Of a stretch of 64,000 nucleotides of DNA, positions 21,614 to 34,009 are shown piece after piece. The stretch is from assembly GCA_032164245.1 (NCBI GenBank), contig JAVMKO010000002.1:62467840-62531839 (forward strand), written 5' to 3'. A program made the translations under genes and the position numbers. Within the stretch, counting starts at the first letter, position 1; each line of letters begins with the position of its first letter. The stretch is from Sternotherus odoratus (lineage: Eukaryota; Chordata; Testudines; Kinosternidae). The notes beneath the pieces were generated by a model. The model was not told where the DNA came from and did no database searches. It saw nothing but the letters and a program-made list of their open reading frames with translations.

Positions 21614-24378
21614 AGAGCTGCTGCAGCAGTAATGGTCTGCACTGACGTGCTGGGTATTTGAGTTAGAGGCTCTCTCTCTCACTCTTGTTCCCAGGGTTAC
21701 AAAAACTGTTCCAAGGGTGAAGCATGGTAACCCTTCATGAAGTAAGCGCAAAGGTTCCACTACTACTGTGGCAGTAAGCTATGAGTTTTCCTGCCCAACT
21801 GGTCCTATACCTGAATTTGAAAGCCAAGCCATAGAGAAGCTATATGACAGAAGCGTGAGATGGAGGCGGGCAGGGGAATCTTGAAAGATGGCAGCTACCA
21901 TCACCACCCAAAATGTAATCTCCTACTCACAGATTTATTAAAGGAGCTAATTTAGTGCCAGATTAATTCCTATAACAATTTAAATGAAGAAACTTTCAAA
22001 ACAAAGGAAGCATCTTTAGTTTAAAACAACTGATAAAAAGCTAGTTTCTAAGCTCAGATCTGTTATATTTTTTGGGCGTACAGACCCCAGGTGAATCTCT
22101 GCCACAGAAGCCTCTCAAGTTTGAAAATAGCAATGCAGTTTCCTGGATGAATCACCTTACTATGCCTCAAAGACATGCAGCTATTTATTTGTTTATTTAT
22201 TTTAAATAATGCTACCTGGTATTCCAGATGTACAGATAAAATAGACAAGATATGGAAGAGAACAGTTATAATTAACCCTCTCATTCTCAGAATGGTATTT
22301 TACCCTCTCGTGTATCACCCTCCAGTCAATTTCTTCCCTAAATCACCCTTATCTCAGGCAAAACCTGGGGGAATTGATAGGCTTTAAAACACGCTATGAA
22401 GTTACACATCAGAATACAGTTACAGTTGCTATACATTTATTTACAAGCCCTTTGATTAATATCCTTTAAGCCTTTTGGTTAAATGAAAAGTTACAAAATA
22501 CAAAAGCTACAAGCAAAGTGAAATTCCAATGGAATTCCTATTTTACTATCTTTCATGTATACTTTTGATGGCTTAAGAAAGCAGGCAAGGCAAAAAAAAG
22601 TCTATTGAAGCAGCTTAATAGAGTATTAAAAGGAAGTCACCTGTTTCAATAGAAAATGACTATGAAGAAAAGTTTTGTATCACAGCATTTCCTCTCTGAA
22701 ATAAACGAAAAATCCAGTTCAGATGACTGAAGTACTCTTGAGTCTTGGACAACCCACTGAAAGTCTCCATAGCCCATAATTCATGGCAATACCCTATTGA
22801 GGGGGCATGTAAGGCAGTGACTGCACTGGAAATACAGCATCTGCTATCTCTTTACACACAGGGAGATGAAGCAAAGATTAATAGAGTTACATTTTGAATA
22901 ATTCATGTTTGCTCTGCAGTGCAAGGGCTAAAAGCAGACTTGTATGTCACTCACAGTTACGGCTTCCCCCAAGACTTTTCTTTTCCTTTCTTGTGGTTTT
23001 TATTTTTTATTTTTTTATTTTTTTTTTGAGCTATGTCTAACTGTAGTGGGCTCTCTTAAAAAATTCCTTTTTTTCCTAGAAGAATTGGCAGTTTGAGTGG
23101 TATTCCCCATTCATTGTGAGTCTGGGGAATAGTTCTGAAACCGTCACTCTCTCTAAAACTGTCAGGCATTTTTTTTTAAAAGTGTTCCTGTTGCATGTAG
23201 GAACTGGCTTCCAGATGGTGTTTGCTTTTGAAAGGAAAGGTTCTATTGTGGTTTGAAGCAACAAGTGCGTATTGTTGTGGAACACAGTAAGTTAATTTCC
23301 TCTCTGGAAAAAAAAAAGACATTGAGCAAATGTGAAATATATTCAAATGAAGGTAAATCGGCTTTCTTTTAAATACCTTATGCTTAGGGACCATTAATTT
23401 TTCTTGTATAGCACTGAGCACATTGTTGCTTAATAAAATCATTTACTCTTTATATTTGTGATGAATGTATTTTTTGTTTTGCAAATATTTTTCCTGCTAG
23501 AAATGATATTTCTATTCCTATAAAAGGCACCTGATCCTACTGTTATAGAGGTACTTGATAAATATGTAAAATACCCACACCATACAAAATAAAACTAGAA
23601 AAACCAACCCTGGCTCACATAAGAAAACAGTTAACTGTTGTATGAATCTAGCACAGGTCAGCAGTTGGGGTAGGTAGACTATAACTTTATGATTGGCTTT
23701 CAGCCTGGGGCAGTGAGTAGCTGTGCTACAGGGGAGCAGAAAAGAGTTCCACTTCCTCCCTACTTGCTCTAGGAAGTGTGTAAATTACTTCACTGACCAT
23801 GTTTTCATGGAGAACTTATTCCCCCCTCCACGCCTGTCAGCTACTCAGGCCAGTGAGCGGTAGGGAGGAAGCACAAATCATTCCCATACTCAAGACTGTC
23901 GACTGCAAACATTTAAAAGTCATGACTCAGGCCTCAAAGAATCAGGAGAATGGCTTAAAACCCCATGTTTTTTTTAAACTACTACATTTTTGGTTTTATT
24001 TACCTTCAAGTTTCTGGGCCTTTAGGTTACACTCAGGTCACATCCAGGCTTTTCTCTGGAACTATGGAGGCTAGAAATGAAATGAACTCTAAAGGAAAGC
24101 TGGGACTTTGACCCCATCACATGACTCCAGGATTTTAAGAAAAAACACTAAATATCATGATGCTTGGAATGAAATTGTGAGAGCTGGCAACCCCAAGTAC
24201 TCATCTTTCATCATCCCCTCCCTATCCATTTGCTCCCAGCAGGGTGTATTGGAAAATAGTAACTTCCTCTCATCACCCCAGCTCCTGCCAGTTGCAATAT
24301 AAGCAGGGCCAAAAAAGGAGTAAGTAGGTGAAGTGAGAGGGGTTTAATCTCCTGAGCAGCTAAATAAAATAAATAGTC
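21614..24378. other. Unassigned AT-rich stretch
   Basis: Poly-T-rich patches occur near 22995-23030 and 23170. No supported gene or element end. Confidence 0.3.
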
Positions 24379-24383
24379 CCTTC

Positions 24384-24782
24384 TGTGACATTATACTCCA
24401 TATTCTTTATGGAGTATATGCTTGTGGTAGGAATATGACATAACTAAGATATGCTTTATGCAAGATATCTCCTGTAAGGTATCATTGGAAAGGTTATAAT
24501 TTACTGGATGTGATAATCCAATTTGTATTCCTGTATTATTTCTATATCTGAAATTAGGAATATTGACTATGTATCCGTATTTCAACTATGCTACTTTGAG
24601 TGACACCCACTGCTAACACTTCAGGTGCAACAATGAAAAAGCCAATCAGCAAGACACAATGGACTGTAAAAAAGATTAGTCTTCCTGTGATACAAGAGTT
24701 ATCTTGCATAAAGCATATTTTAGTTGTGTCATATTTCTCCCACAAGCATATTTTCATAAAGAATATGGAGCACAATGTCACA
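24384..24782. mobile_element. Long-TIR MITE starting TGTGACATT, 5-bp duplication CCTTC
   Basis: The first ~95 bp (TGTGACATTATACTCCATAT onward) reappear in reverse complement at the right end with about 10-15% differences. CCTTC sits directly outside both ends (24379-24383, 24783-24787). The centre of about 200 bp has no ORF of interest. The superfamily is uncertain. Confidence 0.82.
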
Positions 24783-25419
24783 CCTTCCTGGAGACCTCAA
24801 ATGTCCCATACCTGCAGGTATCCTCTCAATCCTGAGAAACTAGATCACTCTTGTAGTGCATCAACAAATGCAGCCTATTTTGGACTAAAAGGCCTATGAG
24901 AAGTGAATCTGATCATTCAATGACTAGCATATCCCTGACCTGACTTCGCCTTTGGTTTTAGTCCCAGCATCAAATGTGAACTGAAGCATCTTGAACAATT
25001 TAGGGCCGTAGAGCCTGGCCACAATAAGCAAGTAGCCTCTTGTCAGTCTGAACACTGAAATGAAGATTTTGCTTCAAAATCAGTCCAAGCTGGAAGTGAT
25101 GAAAACTCCACGGGGAGGCAGTGCTTTGAACTGCTACCAGGATAAACCCTACTGCTGATCTGGGCAAGAAGCAGTAATTTAAAAGGGGCTGGACACAGTA
25201 TCTACCACCTGAGCCCTGCATACTTGTCTCAAGTCTGAACACAAAAAGGGCACAGAGAACCTCATGTGCACATTAAATATATTTAATATGCACAAGTATG
25301 TCATATGCTGCAGGATGAGAGAAAGGGAGCGAGAGAGTCCTTTAGAATCTAAGTGTGACTAATAAAAAAAGAAAGCCACAAAATAATTTTTCAGCCCTTG
25401 AAGCTTTATAGAAGGAAGG

Positions 25420-25775
25420 GCCAATGGTTAAAGAACAAGTCTAAGAATATGGAGATGTGAATTCAGTTCCCAGTAATACTACAGTTTCAATTTCTAACCT
25501 GAGACAAGTCACTAAGGCCTGGATTGTGCAACTCACTCTTATTTACATATTGGTGAACAGCTACTCTCATAATTCCAGTGGGACTACTTGTCTGTACACC
25601 TGCTTGCCAGTGAGAGTAAGGGGTTCAAAACTGGCCTTTAACCTCTCTGTGGCTTAGGCTTCTGCCAAAAGAGAATAATCCTTAGCTACCTCACAGGGCT
25701 GTTGTGAAGTTTAGTTAGTTAACATTTGTAAAACGCTTTCAGAACCTCAGATGAAAGAAGTATACAAATATTATT
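25420..25775 (+). repeat. MIR-like SINE fragment
   Basis: The 3' half reads CTACCTCACAGGGCTGTTGT, then a short gap and GTAAAACGCTTTCAGA, the pattern of MIR/L2 3' ends. The upstream part (GGGCCAATGGTTAAAGAACA, a tRNA-like start, and GACAAGTCACTAAG) fits a MIR-type head and core. Diverged copy with approximate borders. Confidence 0.6.
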
Positions 25776-27187
25776 TAGGTCACAAGAAAACCATTTAAAA
25801 ACCTGATCTAACAAGATTTCTGTCTCTATGGAGATTTTTAAAAGACAGCCACAGTGTCACGAATTAACATGAAACCTTTTTGTCAAGGATATTTTACAGT
25901 TGTTGCTAGCTAGAGATACCCAAACCAAGAGGGGCAATACTGTATGTGCACATTGGGTTGAATCCACCAGAAACCATGTTGACATCAGTGACCTACCTAT
26001 GTGAACTGCAGAAAATGTTCAAATATCCTGTTTACTTATGGCTGCATCTATGCTAGATTTTTTCTTACCATTTCTCAACTATTGCTATGACTATGCAGCT
26101 CCCGAAGTGGGAAAGAACACTAGCATAGACTGGCTGTCACTATTTCAACCACTATGCCTTCTAAATAGGGTTAGAAGACATGCCAGTTAAAATGGCACCA
26201 GTGGCCAGCGTATATCAAGGCTCTTACCATTGCCAACATGAGGGCAGCTGCAAGAATGGTAGAAGGAGTGGGAAATGATTACGAATCTAGTGTAAACAGG
26301 GCTGATGAGCTGTAACCACGTGAAACTTTTCTTATTACACGGTTATGGCCAAGCACAAATACAACATTGTTTGTGTCCACTCCTAAGGTGGACACAAGAT
26401 GTCTGCCAGGCAGGAGGGTTGATAGCATGGTTCCCAAAAACATAAAACTCCCTCTTGACATTGGACAGACAAACCATGCTAGAAACAACCAATGTAGGAT
26501 TTCCATACATCCATGTTTTCCTGGACATGACCTCTTTTTTGGTCCTCCAATCTCTCTCTGGGCAGATTTTTGAAATATGAACAAATGTGACTGATTTTTC
26601 CTTGCATGTCCTTTTCCCAACATCGATTCTGGTAGAACTACAAGTTCTATTATGCTCCAATAGCAACATGCATGTTTACTGGATTTGCCACCCTTACTTC
26701 TGTCCTTCTTCTGGTCGTGGTGCTGTACTCAGAGCTGCTGGCCAGAAGTGCCCAGGTCTGAAGGCAGTGCCACTGCCAGCAGCAGCGCAAATGTAAGGAT
26801 GGCATGGTATGATATAACCAGCCTTCTGTGCTGCTTCTGGTGGCTGTGCTGCCTTCAGACTTGGGCAACCCGAGCACAGGAACTTGAAATATGATATCCC
26901 TAAGCCAATGTGAGAAATGGCTGGTAAGTGGCTTGACAACTAGTGCAGAGTATGTTGCTACTAGCACAGTTCAAACCATTTTGCTGACAGGGCCAAAGAA
27001 CTCGATGTTTCATCACATCTTTACAGCACAAGTTATGATTCCCGTTAGCCCACAGCGCAGGAGCCTGCCTAACTCCATGGGAACTCCCATTGTTACACAG
27101 AAGGGTTCTATCTACCTCACTGCGTATATATAGTACATACCTCACTGCATATATCACTCCTTATCACTGAGCTCCTTAAATATGAAT
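25776..27187. other. Mostly unassigned, with an inverted repeat near 26.7-26.9 kb
   Basis: At about 26738-26800 and 26815-26870 a segment around GTCTGAAGGCAG recurs in reverse complement (CTGCCTTCAGAC), probably the remnant of a hAT MITE. At about 26370-26398 a 10-bp perfect stem TGTGTCCAC/GTGGACACA with a 7-nt loop is visible. The ORFs here are short and have no domain. Confidence 0.4.
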
Positions 27188-27189
27188 TA

Positions 27190-27297
27190 CCGTATATACT
27201 CGTTCATTAGCACGTTCGTTTATAAGCTGACCCCCCAAGATGGACAGGTAAAAATAGCAAAAACTGTATGACCCTTTCATAAGCCGACCCTATATTT
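27190..27297. mobile_element. Truncated TA-type MITE (end CCGTATATACTCG)
   Basis: The end CCGTATATACTCG after TTA is a familiar TIR of a vertebrate mariner-like MITE, with TTATAAGC and CATAAGCCGACC motifs inside. The matching right end is absent, so only one end remains. Confidence 0.6.
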
Positions 27298-27545
27298 CAG
27301 GGGTTGGAAAACTTTGGCTCCCCGTCAATCAGGGTAAGCTGCTGGCAGGTCAGGACATTTTCTTTACTTGGATGTCTGCAGGCACAGAGCCCATCAGCTC
27401 CCCGTGGCCGCAGTTTGCCGTTCCCAGCCAAAGTGATCTGTGGGAAGTGACGTCACGTCCCGCAGCTCCCACTGGCTGGGAACGGCAAACTGCTGCCACA
27501 GAGAACTGAGGGGCTCCATGCCAGCAGATGCTCCAGGTAAACAAA
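27298..27545. mobile_element. hAT MITE fragment with internal hairpin
   Basis: It starts CAGGGGTTGGAAAACTTTGG, a hAT-type end. Inside, GCAGTTTGCCGTTCCCAGCC at about 27411-27430 is matched by GGCTGGGAACGGCAAACTGC at about 27475-27494, a stem of about 22 bp with a 45-nt loop. The right terminus is missing or too diverged. Confidence 0.6.
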
Positions 27546-27579
27546 ATGATAATGTATTAGATATTCAATTCAATTCAAT

Positions 27580-27735
27580 AATAATTCACACATCCCTCAG
27601 AGGTAGAAAATCATTGTTATCCTTATTTTACAGATGGGGAATGTAGGTTCAGAGACATTAAACGTCTTAAAGAGGACACACAGGAACTCTGTGGTACATC
27701 TGGGAATTGAATTCTTACATCCTGAGTACCTAAGT
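27580..27735 (+). repeat. MIR-like fragment
   Basis: It contains CCTTATTTTACAGATGGGGA, then TTCAGAGACATTAAACGTCTTAA, CACACAGGAACTCTGTGG and GGGAATTGAATTC, in the order of the MIR core and 3' part. Diverged. Confidence 0.65.
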
Positions 27736-27780
27736 ATTTCTCAAAATTTGGGGGGAAAAGTTGGGTAGTTATTCAGAGTA

Positions 27781-28007
27781 CAAAGAGTCCTGTGGCACCT
27801 TAAAGACTAACTAACGTATTGAAGCATAAGCTTCCGTGGGCTAATACCCACTTCGTCGGATGCAAGCACTGGAAATTCCAGTGCTTGCATCCGACGAAAT
27901 GGGTATTAGCCCACGGAAGCTTATGCTTCAATACGTTAGTTAGTCTTTAAGGTGCCACAGGACTCTTTGTACCTCTGCTATTCCAAACTAACACGGCTAC
28001 CTCTCTG
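27781..28007. mobile_element. Penelope-like tail, near-perfect 94-bp palindrome
   Basis: Positions 27781-27874 and 27876-27969 are reverse complements with a single mismatch and a 1-nt centre (GGAA A TTCC). The right arm continues 38 nt further, with CTAACACGGCTACCTCTCTGA, the typical end of the PLE tail. Both arms carry the ribozyme-like segment (CCGACGA, GTGGG...CCCAC stem, GGAAGC), here with changes at core bases. A perfect 10-bp duplication ATTCAGAGTA lies at 27771-27780 and 28008-28017, which shows that the palindrome inserted as a unit. Confidence 0.9.
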
Positions 28008-28157
28008 ATTCAGAGTACGTATGGGCCACTTAAAAATTTCCCCTTTCATGGCTCACAGAACCTGAACTTGTTATGCACTGCAGTCTTAGGTAGATTTCAG
28101 TATTCTGTGATCCCTTGCTTGCTTTTGGAAGAATGGCAGATTACTTCTCTCATTTTA

Positions 28158-28465
28158 GGGCTGGTCTTCACTACCAGGGAGATCAATGCTGCTGCAATCA
28201 ATGTAGTGGATGTTGACTTAGCGTGTCTAGTGAAGACCTGCTAAATTGACGGCAGAGTTCTCTCTGGTCGACTCCGGTACTCCAGCTCCCCGAGTAAGGT
28301 AAGTCGGCGGGAGAGCATCTCCTGTCAACGCAGTGCAGCCAGTGAAGACGCCGGGGTAAGTCAACCTAAGCTACGTCAACTCCAGTTACGTTATGCACAT
28401 GGCTGAAGTAGCATAACTTAGGTCAACTTACCCTTACTTAGGTCAACTTACGGTGTGCTTGGGAG
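28158..28465. mobile_element. PIF/Harbinger-like MITE (diverged copy)
   Basis: It begins GGGCTGGTCTTCACTACC directly after TTA, like the copy at 57711, and carries AAGTCGGCGG, GTCAACTCCA and TTAGGTCAACTTAC motifs shared with the copies at 31945 and 41692. The right end is diverged, with a small duplication of CTTAGGTCAACTTAC, so the border is approximate. Confidence 0.6.
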
Positions 28466-29935
28466 TAAGTGTTTGCAGATTGTTATTTAGTATTGTTGCC
28501 AGAATGAAAATTAAAGCATCTCCAAGGAATTGGAACAAACATGCAAGAACATCATCTCAGGAAACTATTAAAAAGGTATTTACAAAGAAATAAATCTTTT
28601 TTATTAGATTTATTCTAATAAAATCCCCTCTGCCTCTATGGTCACTAACAAGCTCCAGAAGAGATTGTATTCAATGCCATTTTCATCTTTGTATTTTAAC
28701 ATGGGACTTCTAGGTGAGCATCAGCATAATCAGCACATAGAACCATCTGGGCTAGTCAATCCAGCAATGTGTCTCCTGCCACTCATCTGAAACCAACGTG
28801 GATGCTTCAATTCATTTAAATCTCTTGCTTTCTGACATACCTCCCACTGGTTGCTAGGCAACCACAACAGTACCACAGCACATACACATTAAGCATGATG
28901 TATGTATGTGTGTGTGTGTGTGTGTGTGTGCATGCGCACGCACTGCATGTTTTAAAGAGCAAACAGTTATGAGCTAAAATAGATTTTTTTCAAAGAACTA
29001 TGTATGATTCTTCAGGCTATACGGGTCTTTCAGAAGTCAGATGATAAACAGCCTTTGAAGACACAACACACATATACAATTTACTACTATATACCTACAG
29101 TCCACTTCAAATAAATGAACCTCTTCTTTCTTTAAAGATAACATTTTCTGTGCTGGGAATATAGAGCTTAATCAGCACAAGGCTAGAAGATACACACCCC
29201 AGAACCTCTTCTTGTTCCAAGGTGACAGAGTACTAACAAGTTTTTTTTTTAAAGCTCATGGTATGAATTTACGGATCTATTTTACTGCAGTTGTACCACC
29301 TGAGGTTATGAATGGTACAGATCTCACAAGGTAAAAAAGGGTCAAGCCGTGTCAATATTTGAATAGAAACCACAAAGACAAAAACTGGGATGCTTATGAA
29401 TCAGTAGGTGGCACTCTTCCCTCTAAGTCAGTGCTGATACAGTGTTCCAGTAAGGTGTTACCTCCCAGTATATAAAGCAAAGATTCTGATCACCTATCAT
29501 TAAAGAGCCCATTGCACTTTTTGATGTTCTGACCTAAATTGTAATTTTGGCAACTAGATTCTGTTTGCTACAATTCCCTCCTGCACTTTCAACTGGATCT
29601 GAGATTCTTCTTCACTTCTGGACCATGAATTTGGTGTTTATCTGGAAGTAGAGGATGTAAAGATTCCCAGATGTAAAGTTTTGTAAAGCACTTTGGAATC
29701 CTTAGGCTATTACTTCATGATTATATGGCTACATGTGTATACAGGTGAGCTCATCCCAGTGTTCATTTGTCAGAATTGCCATCTCACCGTACAAATTTGG
29801 AACAATTAGAAAACTCTATTCAAGGACAGCTGAAGATGCTGGAGGCAGGGCTAGCTTATGGCAACCCAGGGCACTATGCACACCACAGCATTGCATGCTC
29901 CAGGCTATACGCCAGTGATCCACCCACCTCCACCC
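28466..29935. other. Unassigned stretch with a TG microsatellite
   Basis: A (TG)n repeat lies at about 28903-28931 and runs into GCATGCGCACGCAC. No supported gene or further element. Confidence 0.5.
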
Positions 29936-29938
29936 TTA

Positions 29939-30642
29939 GGGTATGGCTAGACTGAAGATTGTAGCGTGTTTATTTGTAGCGCTTCCCAATGTAGCGCAAT
30001 TGGTATCCCGCTAGAGACTGTACAAATTGAAACTTTGTAGCGCAAAATAATGGCTACATTTGTGCTGCTTCTGCGGCAGTAGCAGTTGCGGGATAGGGCA
30101 GGTATCCCAGCATTCAGCTGGGTGCAACGTGTTTTTCAAAGGAGGGGGGCGAGGGGGAACTGGGAAGTTGTTCACAGGGAGATGAGATCTGGCTGTCAGT
30201 TACTTTTCCTTAGCGAAAACTGACAGGCTGTCTATTTCAGACACACAGATCCGTCCGCAAGCATTTTCACTGGTTATTTGCTATGTTAGTTGTTAGAGAG
30301 AAACTGCAAAGCTACTTCCGCCTTTATAAAAACAAAACCTCACGTCATTTGCCTTACATGGCAAGTTCATTGTCTTTAATGGCTTGCTGATGGCCCTCAA
30401 TGGGTTGCTGATAGCTTTCCATTGCTTGGAGGCATGCAAGAGATCCCATGGGTGTCCACGTTCCCACCCTTGCGCTACAACGTTAGCGCAAAAAGGCTTA
30501 TCCCTCTCGAAAAGGAGGTTTAACACTTGCGCTGTAAACGGGGAGTCATTGCGCTAAATCTCCCTTTGAAGTGTGTTCGGTAGGAAAATTATAGCGCTAA
30601 AGGAGGGTTTTGGCGGTGCAAAGCGCCAGTCTAACCATGCCC
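29939..30642. mobile_element. PIF/Harbinger-like MITE with TTA duplication
   Basis: The ends GGGTATGGCTAGACTG and CAGTCTAACCATGCCC are inverted repeats. TTA flanks both (29936-29938, 30643-30645). Recurrent GTAGCGC/GCGCTA motifs occur in the outer parts in opposite orientations. It is 704 bp with no transposase; the small ORFs inside have no domain. Confidence 0.82.
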
Positions 30643-30645
30643 TTA

Positions 30646-31941
30646 GAGCAGTGAAGCAGGAACACATGAATCCTCTATACCAGTAAAGGTTCCTCCCCCG
30701 GAGAAGGCAGGTGGGTTCACCACAGTACTTACCCCAGCAGCTGGAGTGTATGTGGATGTGAGCCACTGCATTCTTGTCTGTTTGAATTCTCCACTGGGGT
30801 CATGGTGACAGAGCTGCCCATGGTATTGGGTCTTAAAATAACACTCCACTGAGCTATATGGGGCAGTTCACATCTCCCAGACCTAGTTTCAGGCATTCTG
30901 CAGACTCAGGCAGCATCACTGAATGGGTTATGTGCAGTTCATGTTTTTGGGCTTTTCTCAGCCAGGAGGCCGGGAAACTGCCTTAAAAAATGAAAGTTGA
31001 GATTCCACCTTTATTATGACATTCTAGGAGCTGGGAAACCTAAGTATGGTCCTATAATGTCTATGGGAGACTAGCAAAGATTCCTCTAATAGTTGAAGTA
31101 AAGGGTGCTCAAAAACCATGGCAACAAGTACAGTATAAATACCTAGACAGCTAGCTGATTGTATAAGTGTGCTTCCTTTCCAGGTTGCAGTGTTATCATC
31201 CCTATTCAAACAGCATCTCTTTTGTGCCGTGGGGCTGTAATGGCATGCCTTTATTTTTTTAAAGAAGTGCTATGAAAGTTATTTTGCCTTAAAGCTGCAA
31301 TAACCTGCCTTGTTTATTTTGTTTTCTAAAGGACAAACACTATCTTTATTTAAAGAGTTAAAACCAAACCCATGTTTGTCTGAATTTTTTAACCTGCTGT
31401 TGTTACACCTAAAATGACTCCAACTGAAGAGATTAATGAAACACATATTTTTCTCTGTTTTTTTCAGTTTGTTTGTGCTGAGCTTTTGACAGCCTGTTAT
31501 GTCTAGTCAGTTTCACGCTTTACCCTGTTTGTGTGGACTTTCCATATACAGTAGTAACAGAGAAAAGGAATAAAACATTTTTAAAATAAAGAAAAGGTGA
31601 TTGTGAAATCAAGAATATGAGCAGGGGGTTGAGGGACAAGGACAGTACATTAAACTACTTTTAACTGGGTTTTTTTTTAAAGCGGAGTAGATTTCAAGTT
31701 GACAGAGTCCTTTGCAGCTTTTTGAAGTCAAGAAACTGGAGATATTTTCTGAATTTTTAAAACTGATGTTACTATTTTATTTCAATTGCTGTCTCTTTAC
31801 TTCTTCCCCTCAGACATCATTACCTAGAAACTTCTCTCTCTTCTTAAATAACTTACTTCTAGACAAGTTTGGAAGACCAATAGGAGATACTGACAAAATG
31901 CTTCAGATATTTGAGTCTCCTTACTATCGCATCGAGCTAAC
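30646..31941. other. Unassigned AT-rich stretch
   Basis: Nothing beyond short ORFs and T-rich tracts. Confidence 0.3.
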
Positions 31942-31944
31942 TAA

Positions 31945-32206
31945 GGCAAGGTCTATACTGGAGGTGGAGGCGGTAGACATAAGATTTCCAACTTCAGCTA
32001 CGTGAACAGTGTAGTTGAAGTCGACATATCTTAGGTCTCCTTACCTGATCATCCTCATGGCAGTGAGTCGACTGCTGCCGCTTCCCCGTCGACTCCACTT
32101 CCTCCTCTTGCAACGGTGGAGTTCCGGAGTCGACGTGAAGAGTGCTCGGGGATCCCCAATAGATCGATCACTGCCCGCTGATCCGACGGATAGCGTAGAC
32201 TTGGCC
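31945..32206. mobile_element. PIF/Harbinger-like MITE with TAA duplication
   Basis: Ends GGCAAGGTCTATACTGG and the reverse complement GGCCAAGTCTACGCTATCC form TIRs. TAA flanks both sides (31942-31944, 32207-32209). It contains the family hairpin CTTCAGCTACGTG...TAGTTGAAG and GTCGACTCC/GGAGTCGAC motifs. Confidence 0.8.
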
Positions 32207-32209
32207 TAA

Positions 32210-33768
32210 TGCTCCGACCCTGCTCAGACTATACACATGCTTATCATTACACTATGTGAGGAAACTCACTGAGCGGCATTAAACATGGTCTAAATCCTTC
32301 ACTGGCACGGATTTAAAAATCAAATGGCAGGGACACCATTTCAGAATAATTCTGGAATGGGGGAAAAGTTGGGCCAGCATTCAGAACATTATATGTGGTT
32401 ATACACTGCAAAGTTGGGGAGTAGGGGCAGAGTAGAAGACCTAATGGAACACAAAGAGTTATGAAAAAACTGGGGCAAAGGGGCAACCAAGGTCAGTGGG
32501 AACAATTGCCCCCCTTCCCCATAGCAAATGATCCCCCTGTTAAACAGAAATAAACCTTGGTTATCATTCAAGGGCTTGTTGCACTTTTAAATTAATGCAC
32601 TTGGATGCAGTATTTTCCCTAAATCTCTCTAAGAGATATTGAATATTTTTTAATTTAATAAAAGTAAAAATAGATGAATCCAGCAAATTTTACACTACTC
32701 AGAAAGAGATAACATGAAATATATACGCCACCATCGGGCAACAATTACAATAATATAGCAGCCTTACTGCATCCGTCTGTTATCAGCATGGAAGAGAAAT
32801 ATGAGAAATGGAGTGGTGATGAATGTAAAAACCTTCCTAGTGACACCTTTGAGGAAGATGTGACTATGAAGACTGGGTGAGTCACGGTGTTGTTTATATG
32901 ACTTAACGTAAAATAGGCCTGCACTGAAATGCGGGGTTCTTTAGGGAGGGAAGGGAACAGAAGTGCTAAAACCATCATTGTTAGGTGACTATTGACCACT
33001 GAATCTTTCCAGATTCTCTATTCACTAGATGAAGTACAAGGAGCATCCCCCGCAGTTTGCAATTTAGAAGGTGTGGGTACCTCAGTCAAACTTCTAAACC
33101 CCTCACATAGGCATTTAGATATAATACAGGCTAATTTCTGTGTTCAAACTAATGGTTTGGATGTCCTGTAAAGAGGGCCACACTTGTAAATTTGCACTCA
33201 TTCATCACAGCTCCATACTTTCTCATCCATTGTCCTTAGTGTGTGAAATGGAGCATTGGAGACAGGGGCCCGCTCTGATGAAAGATAGCTTACATGTTCC
33301 AGCAGCTCTTTTTTGCAGGGGCATGGGGGGGAGGATAAATCGTTTTGGTTAAGATTTTAGAACATTAAGCTTTGATACTGATTTTAGAATTACTACAACT
33401 ATCTTATTTATTTATAAACTAGAATATGGGTTAGTCAATTGATGTACTTCATTTTCACCTCTAGAAGTCTGGGTTCTTTTCCTGCTTATTCGCAAAAGTC
33501 AATACATTTGATATTCTCCCACTGCTTTTCTACACCACAAAATTCCCCACTCAGGAGAGACCAACGTGTGAAACAGTAGGAGTGATGCAGATTGGAACAG
33601 ATGTAAAACAGTAAAACTAAATATGGAGAATTGAAAAATTCTTACATGAACTATTCAAACTGGTTTGTGCTTTCCCTGATTTTTTTCCTGGTAAAAACCC
33701 TTAAGATCAGACCCCTGATCACTTAAAAATGCAATCAACTCAAATTGTATTTATAGTAGATCACACTC
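32210..33768. other. Unassigned AT-rich stretch
   Basis: No supported gene or element. Confidence 0.3.
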
Positions 33769-33769
33769 A

Positions 33770-33977
33770 ATACTGCAGCCTGTCGGAACAAAAGCTTAAC
33801 AAAGGTCTCCAGGGTTCTGAGAGGAAGCAGTCCAGCTTAGCAGAGGTGAAAAGAATTTGCAGAAGGCAGAACCCAAAGGGTCAAAACATCACCTTTAAAT
33901 GTGACAGATGTGACAGAGATTGTTTCTCTCGAGTGGGTCTCTTCAGCCATAATCACAGCTGCCATAAAACCAACTGA
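33770..33977 (+). pseudogene. Possible non-LTR retrotransposon C-terminal C2H2 fragment
   Basis: The end of an 82-codon ORF reads FKCDRCDRDCFSRVGLFSHN followed by HSCH. A C-x2-C ... R-x-G-L-x-S-H ... C/H arrangement of this kind is found at the C-terminus of some LINE reverse-transcriptase proteins. No RT motif survives upstream. Treat it as a LINE relic with low confidence; a zinc-finger exon is the alternative. Confidence 0.4.
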
Positions 33978-34009
33978 GTAAAGATTTTAACCTCAGTGGG
34001 ACGCATACC

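Noticed and set aside
26279..26669. Overlapping 108- and 114-codon minus-strand ORFs
   Set aside because: No domain, two frames equally open, and similar sequence is familiar as noncoding repeat.
28899..28941. Z-DNA-forming regulatory element at the TG repeat
   Set aside because: A plain microsatellite; nothing nearby supports regulation.
33729..33977. KRAB-type zinc-finger gene
   Set aside because: Only one degenerate C2H2-like unit with the R-x-G-L-x-S-H pattern of LINE proteins, no linker or further fingers.
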